Assembly: GCA_946415795.1 (NCBI GenBank)
Contig: CAMKTW010000083.1
Coordinates: forward strand, 1 to 7,534
DNA from: an uncultured Bacteroidales bacterium
GTDB lineage: Bacteria > Bacteroidota > Bacteroidia > Bacteroidales > UBA932
DNA length: 7,534 nucleotides
Direction: 5' to 3'
Part shown: one piece after another, positions 5,798 through 7,534 of the stretch
How the letters are laid out: each line of letters opens with the position of its first letter
Numbering within the stretch: the stretch's first letter is position 1
Position numbers and translations under genes: made by a program
The notes under the pieces: model-generated
Told to the model about the DNA's origin: nothing
The model's input: only the letters and a program-made list of their open reading frames with translations
Databases searched by the model: none

Positions 5798-6478
5798 ATG
5801 CTGGGTTTTCTTGACAGACTTGCGACAGACAGAGGGCTTGCGATACTGCTCTGCAGTGTGGCCCTGGCTCTTCTGTGTGTTGAGATTTGTTTTGCCGTGA
5901 TACGCGGAAAGATGTTGTCCCGCCAGATCCTGAGCTATATCTGCAAGTCGATAGTGGCTGTGGCAGTTGCCGTTCTGGCAGGTTTCCTGCTGTCGTTGCT
6001 GCCTCTTGCCGGCAACTGGGTCAACGTGGCTTTTTATGGTTTGACGCTGGTGTCTGCCGTGTCTGCAGTTTTGATTTATATATTTGGTGAAAAACGCGCC
6101 CTGAGACTGGCTACCGCCAATTCTCTCCGTTCCAGCGCAGGAAACACCGCTGCTGTGCGGCACGCGAAAGGGTGGATGTACGGTATCGGCGTCGCTCTCT
6201 TTTTTGCAGCCGCCGTGGCGCTGGCTTTTGGCTGGCGTTTTGACCTGATTATGTTCCCGGTAGCAGTGGTGGCAGTAGCCCAGCTGCTGACAGGGATAAT
6301 CAGGTGGCGATTCTGGTATGCCTTGGCAGCTGTAGTTATCGCCGCTTATTTTGTCTTTATTTTAGTTGACGGGGTGATCGTGCCCCAGATGGCTTCGCTG
6401 CCCCTCATTGCCGGCGCTGCACTCGCTGCGGCGTTCCTGGTTGCAACGTTGTCTGACCTTGCATTTAGAAAAGAGTAG
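5798..6478 (+). CDS. Polytopic inner-membrane protein of unknown function
   Basis: I do not recognise this 226-residue protein. It is strongly hydrophobic, with about seven likely membrane segments near residues 14-35, 50-72, 77-97, 126-145, 148-167, 171-191 and 199-218. A basic, polar loop at about 98-125 (EKRALRLATANSLRSSAGN and onward) separates the first three from the last four. Positive charges there and near residues 36-42 and 169-171 may set topology. No catalytic motif or binding signature is evident. It starts at ATG 5798, 46 bp after queA, and ends only 6 bp before the acyltransferase ATG, so it is probably co-transcribed with that gene. Pairing with a lipid acyltransferase hints at an envelope role, but that is inference only. 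A long antisense frame over its start is a shadow. Confidence 0.82.
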   Translation: MLGFLDRLATDRGLAILLCSVALALLCVEICFAVIRGKMLSRQILSYICKSIVAVAVAVLAGFLLSLLPLAGNWVNVAFYGLTLVSAVSAVLIYIFGEKRALRLATANSLRSSAGNTAAVRHAKGWMYGIGVALFFAAAVALAFGWRFDLIMFPVAVVAVAQLLTGIIRWRFWYALAAVVIAAYFVFILVDGVIVPQMASLPLIAGAALAAAFLVATLSDLAFRKE

Positions 6479-6484
6479 GATAGA

Positions 6485-7534
6485 ATGGAAGATTTATATA
6501 AAAATATAAGACCTTATACCGATGCAGAAGCTGCCGCGGTGATGCCGCTTCTGGCGGAGAGTCCCCTTGTGGCTTCTGCGGCCAGGGTGCTCTATCCCGA
6601 CAAGGATCCGGATTATCTGCCGGGTATCATCCGCAGTTGCCGCACGGTGGAGGATTTCCAGGTCAAGGTGATTGCAGAGGCCTTGAGGATGGATCTGGAG
6701 TTGACTCACAGTACCCTTAGTTACAGTGGAATAGAGAACTTCTTTGAAAGCGACGGTTCAGTCGGCCGGTTTGTCCTTCTCTCTACTCATCGCGATATTG
6801 TGCTGGACCCGGCCCTGGTGGAATATACCCTCCACCTGAACAATTTGCCAAAGACGGAGATTGCTGCCGGGGACAATCTGCTGGCAAGTCGCGACATTGA
6901 GGATGCGATGCGCTCCAACAGGATGATAAAGGTGGTGCGCAGCGACAATCCGCGTATAGTATATACCACCTCCAAGGTGCTCTCTGCATACATCAGGGAA
7001 AAGGTGACCAGCGGTGACCGTTCGGTATGGATAGCGCACCGCGGCGGGCGCACAAAAGACGGTTACGACCGCACCGAACAGGGGCTGCTTAAGATGCTTG
7101 ATATGAGCGGATGCGGCTCTTTCGCAGAGAATTTTGCCGAGTTGCACATAATGCCGGTCACTATCTCCTATGAATATGAGACGTGCGGGGCGCTGAAGGT
7201 GCTTGAGACAATGAGCAGGATGCGCCACGGATACTATCACAAGCAGCCTGGCGAGGATGTCAACAGTATGGTACAGGGGTTTGTCCAGCATAAGGGAAGG
7301 ATCCACGTCGACTTCTGCAAACCTCTCACCAGGGAGGAACTTTCTGTTGCCGACGGTGCTCAACATAACGAAAAATTCCGTATATTGTCTGAGATTTTGG
7401 ACGAAAAGCTCACCTCTTCGTTCAGGTTGTGGCCCACGAACTATGCCGCTGCTGACCTGCTTGCAGGGGACGACAGGTATTTGAAACAAGGTTGTTATAC
7501 CGTCGTGGACAGGGAGCGGCTGGTAGAGAGGTGC
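6485..7534 (+). CDS. PlsC/LPLAT-like acyltransferase (putative 1-acyl-glycerol-3-phosphate acyltransferase), 3' end cut off
   Basis: The ATG at 6485 opens a frame that runs to the right edge, giving 350 residues. Relatives I recall are about 380 or a little longer, so only the tail seems missing. The motif I-like block THRDIVLD lies at residues 100-107 and holds the presumed catalytic His. A second block, VWIAHRGGRTKDGYDRTEQG (181-200), stands where the glycerol-phosphate-binding EGTR-type motif occurs, and LHIMPVTISYEYE follows as the motif IV-like segment. A C-terminal SSFRLWPTNYAAADLL block is typical of the Bacteroidota family. Such enzymes usually transfer acyl chains to (lyso)glycerophosphate lipids on the cytoplasmic side of the membrane; the exact acceptor here is unknown. 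No membrane segment or signal peptide is seen. AGGA about 4 nt before the ATG may be a weak ribosome-binding site. The gene follows the membrane protein by 6 bp. Confidence 0.86.
   Translation, partial: MEDLYKNIRPYTDAEAAAVMPLLAESPLVASAARVLYPDKDPDYLPGIIRSCRTVEDFQVKVIAEALRMDLELTHSTLSYSGIENFFESDGSVGRFVLLSTHRDIVLDPALVEYTLHLNNLPKTEIAAGDNLLASRDIEDAMRSNRMIKVVRSDNPRIVYTTSKVLSAYIREKVTSGDRSVWIAHRGGRTKDGYDRTEQGLLKMLDMSGCGSFAENFAELHIMPVTISYEYETCGALKVLETMSRMRHGYYHKQPGEDVNSMVQGFVQHKGRIHVDFCKPLTREELSVADGAQHNEKFRILSEILDEKLTSSFRLWPTNYAAADLLAGDDRYLKQGCYTVVDRERLVERC

Noticed and set aside
5654..6163. Antisense open frame of about 169 codons across the queA end and membrane protein start
   Set aside because: It overlaps the conserved QueA C-terminus and the hydrophobic protein on the other strand. 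Its product is polar and low in complexity, as expected for the reverse of hydrophobic codons.
6758..7489. Antisense open frame of about 243 codons over the acyltransferase gene
   Set aside because: The sense strand carries clear acyltransferase motifs throughout. The antisense protein has no recognisable domain and reflects codon bias in GC-rich DNA.
1..7534. Search for CRISPR arrays, insertion sequences, tRNA/rRNA genes, phage or defence genes
   Set aside because: No regularly spaced repeats, transposase motifs, terminal inverted repeats or RNA-gene signatures were seen. The window reads as ordinary housekeeping chromosome.

Overview
The window looks like a piece of a Bacteroidales-type (Bacteroidota) chromosome. 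The reasons are the protein families, which include a secreted C1-type aminopeptidase, an XRE regulator with a conserved C-terminal hairpin tail, a long QueA and a Bacteroidota-type PlsC-like acyltransferase. In addition, most starts lack Shine-Dalgarno sequences and the promoters fit the Bacteroidota pattern (TTTG, 19-21 bp, TAnnTTTG). Coding DNA is moderately GC-rich, while the one long intergenic region is very AT-rich. I cannot name the genus from sequence alone.

Layout: two divergent gene groups flank an AT-rich control region of about 540 bp (3983-4521). On the minus strand, reading leftward, are an XRE-family regulator (3982-3377), quinone-type dihydroorotate dehydrogenase pyrD (3350-2259), cinA (2262-952, overlapping pyrD by 4 bp) and a secreted C1-family cysteine aminopeptidase (935 to the left edge, truncated by the window). 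Gaps of 26, -4 and 16 bp make this a probable operon. It carries pyrimidine synthesis, NAD/nucleotide repair, peptide degradation and its own likely regulator. On the plus strand are queA (4522-5751), a small polytopic membrane protein of unknown function (5798-6478) and a PlsC-like acyltransferase (6485 to the right edge, nearly complete).

The control region has two well-supported promoters. The leftward one is TTTG-N19-TACATTTG, about 24 bp before the XRE gene. The rightward one has a TATCTTTG -7 box only 12 bp before the queA ATG, so the queA leader is extremely short. The region also holds repeated TACAAATGTA-type palindromes, one of them on the XRE-operon -7 box, and TAAAGCA/TGCTTTA dyads upstream of queA.

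I see no mobile element, CRISPR array, tRNA or rRNA, and no clearly new multi-gene system. The points most worth a second look are the class-2-like PyrD with cysteine where class 2 enzymes normally have the catalytic serine, the possible autoregulatory operator array, and the divergent acyltransferase motifs next to an unknown membrane protein.
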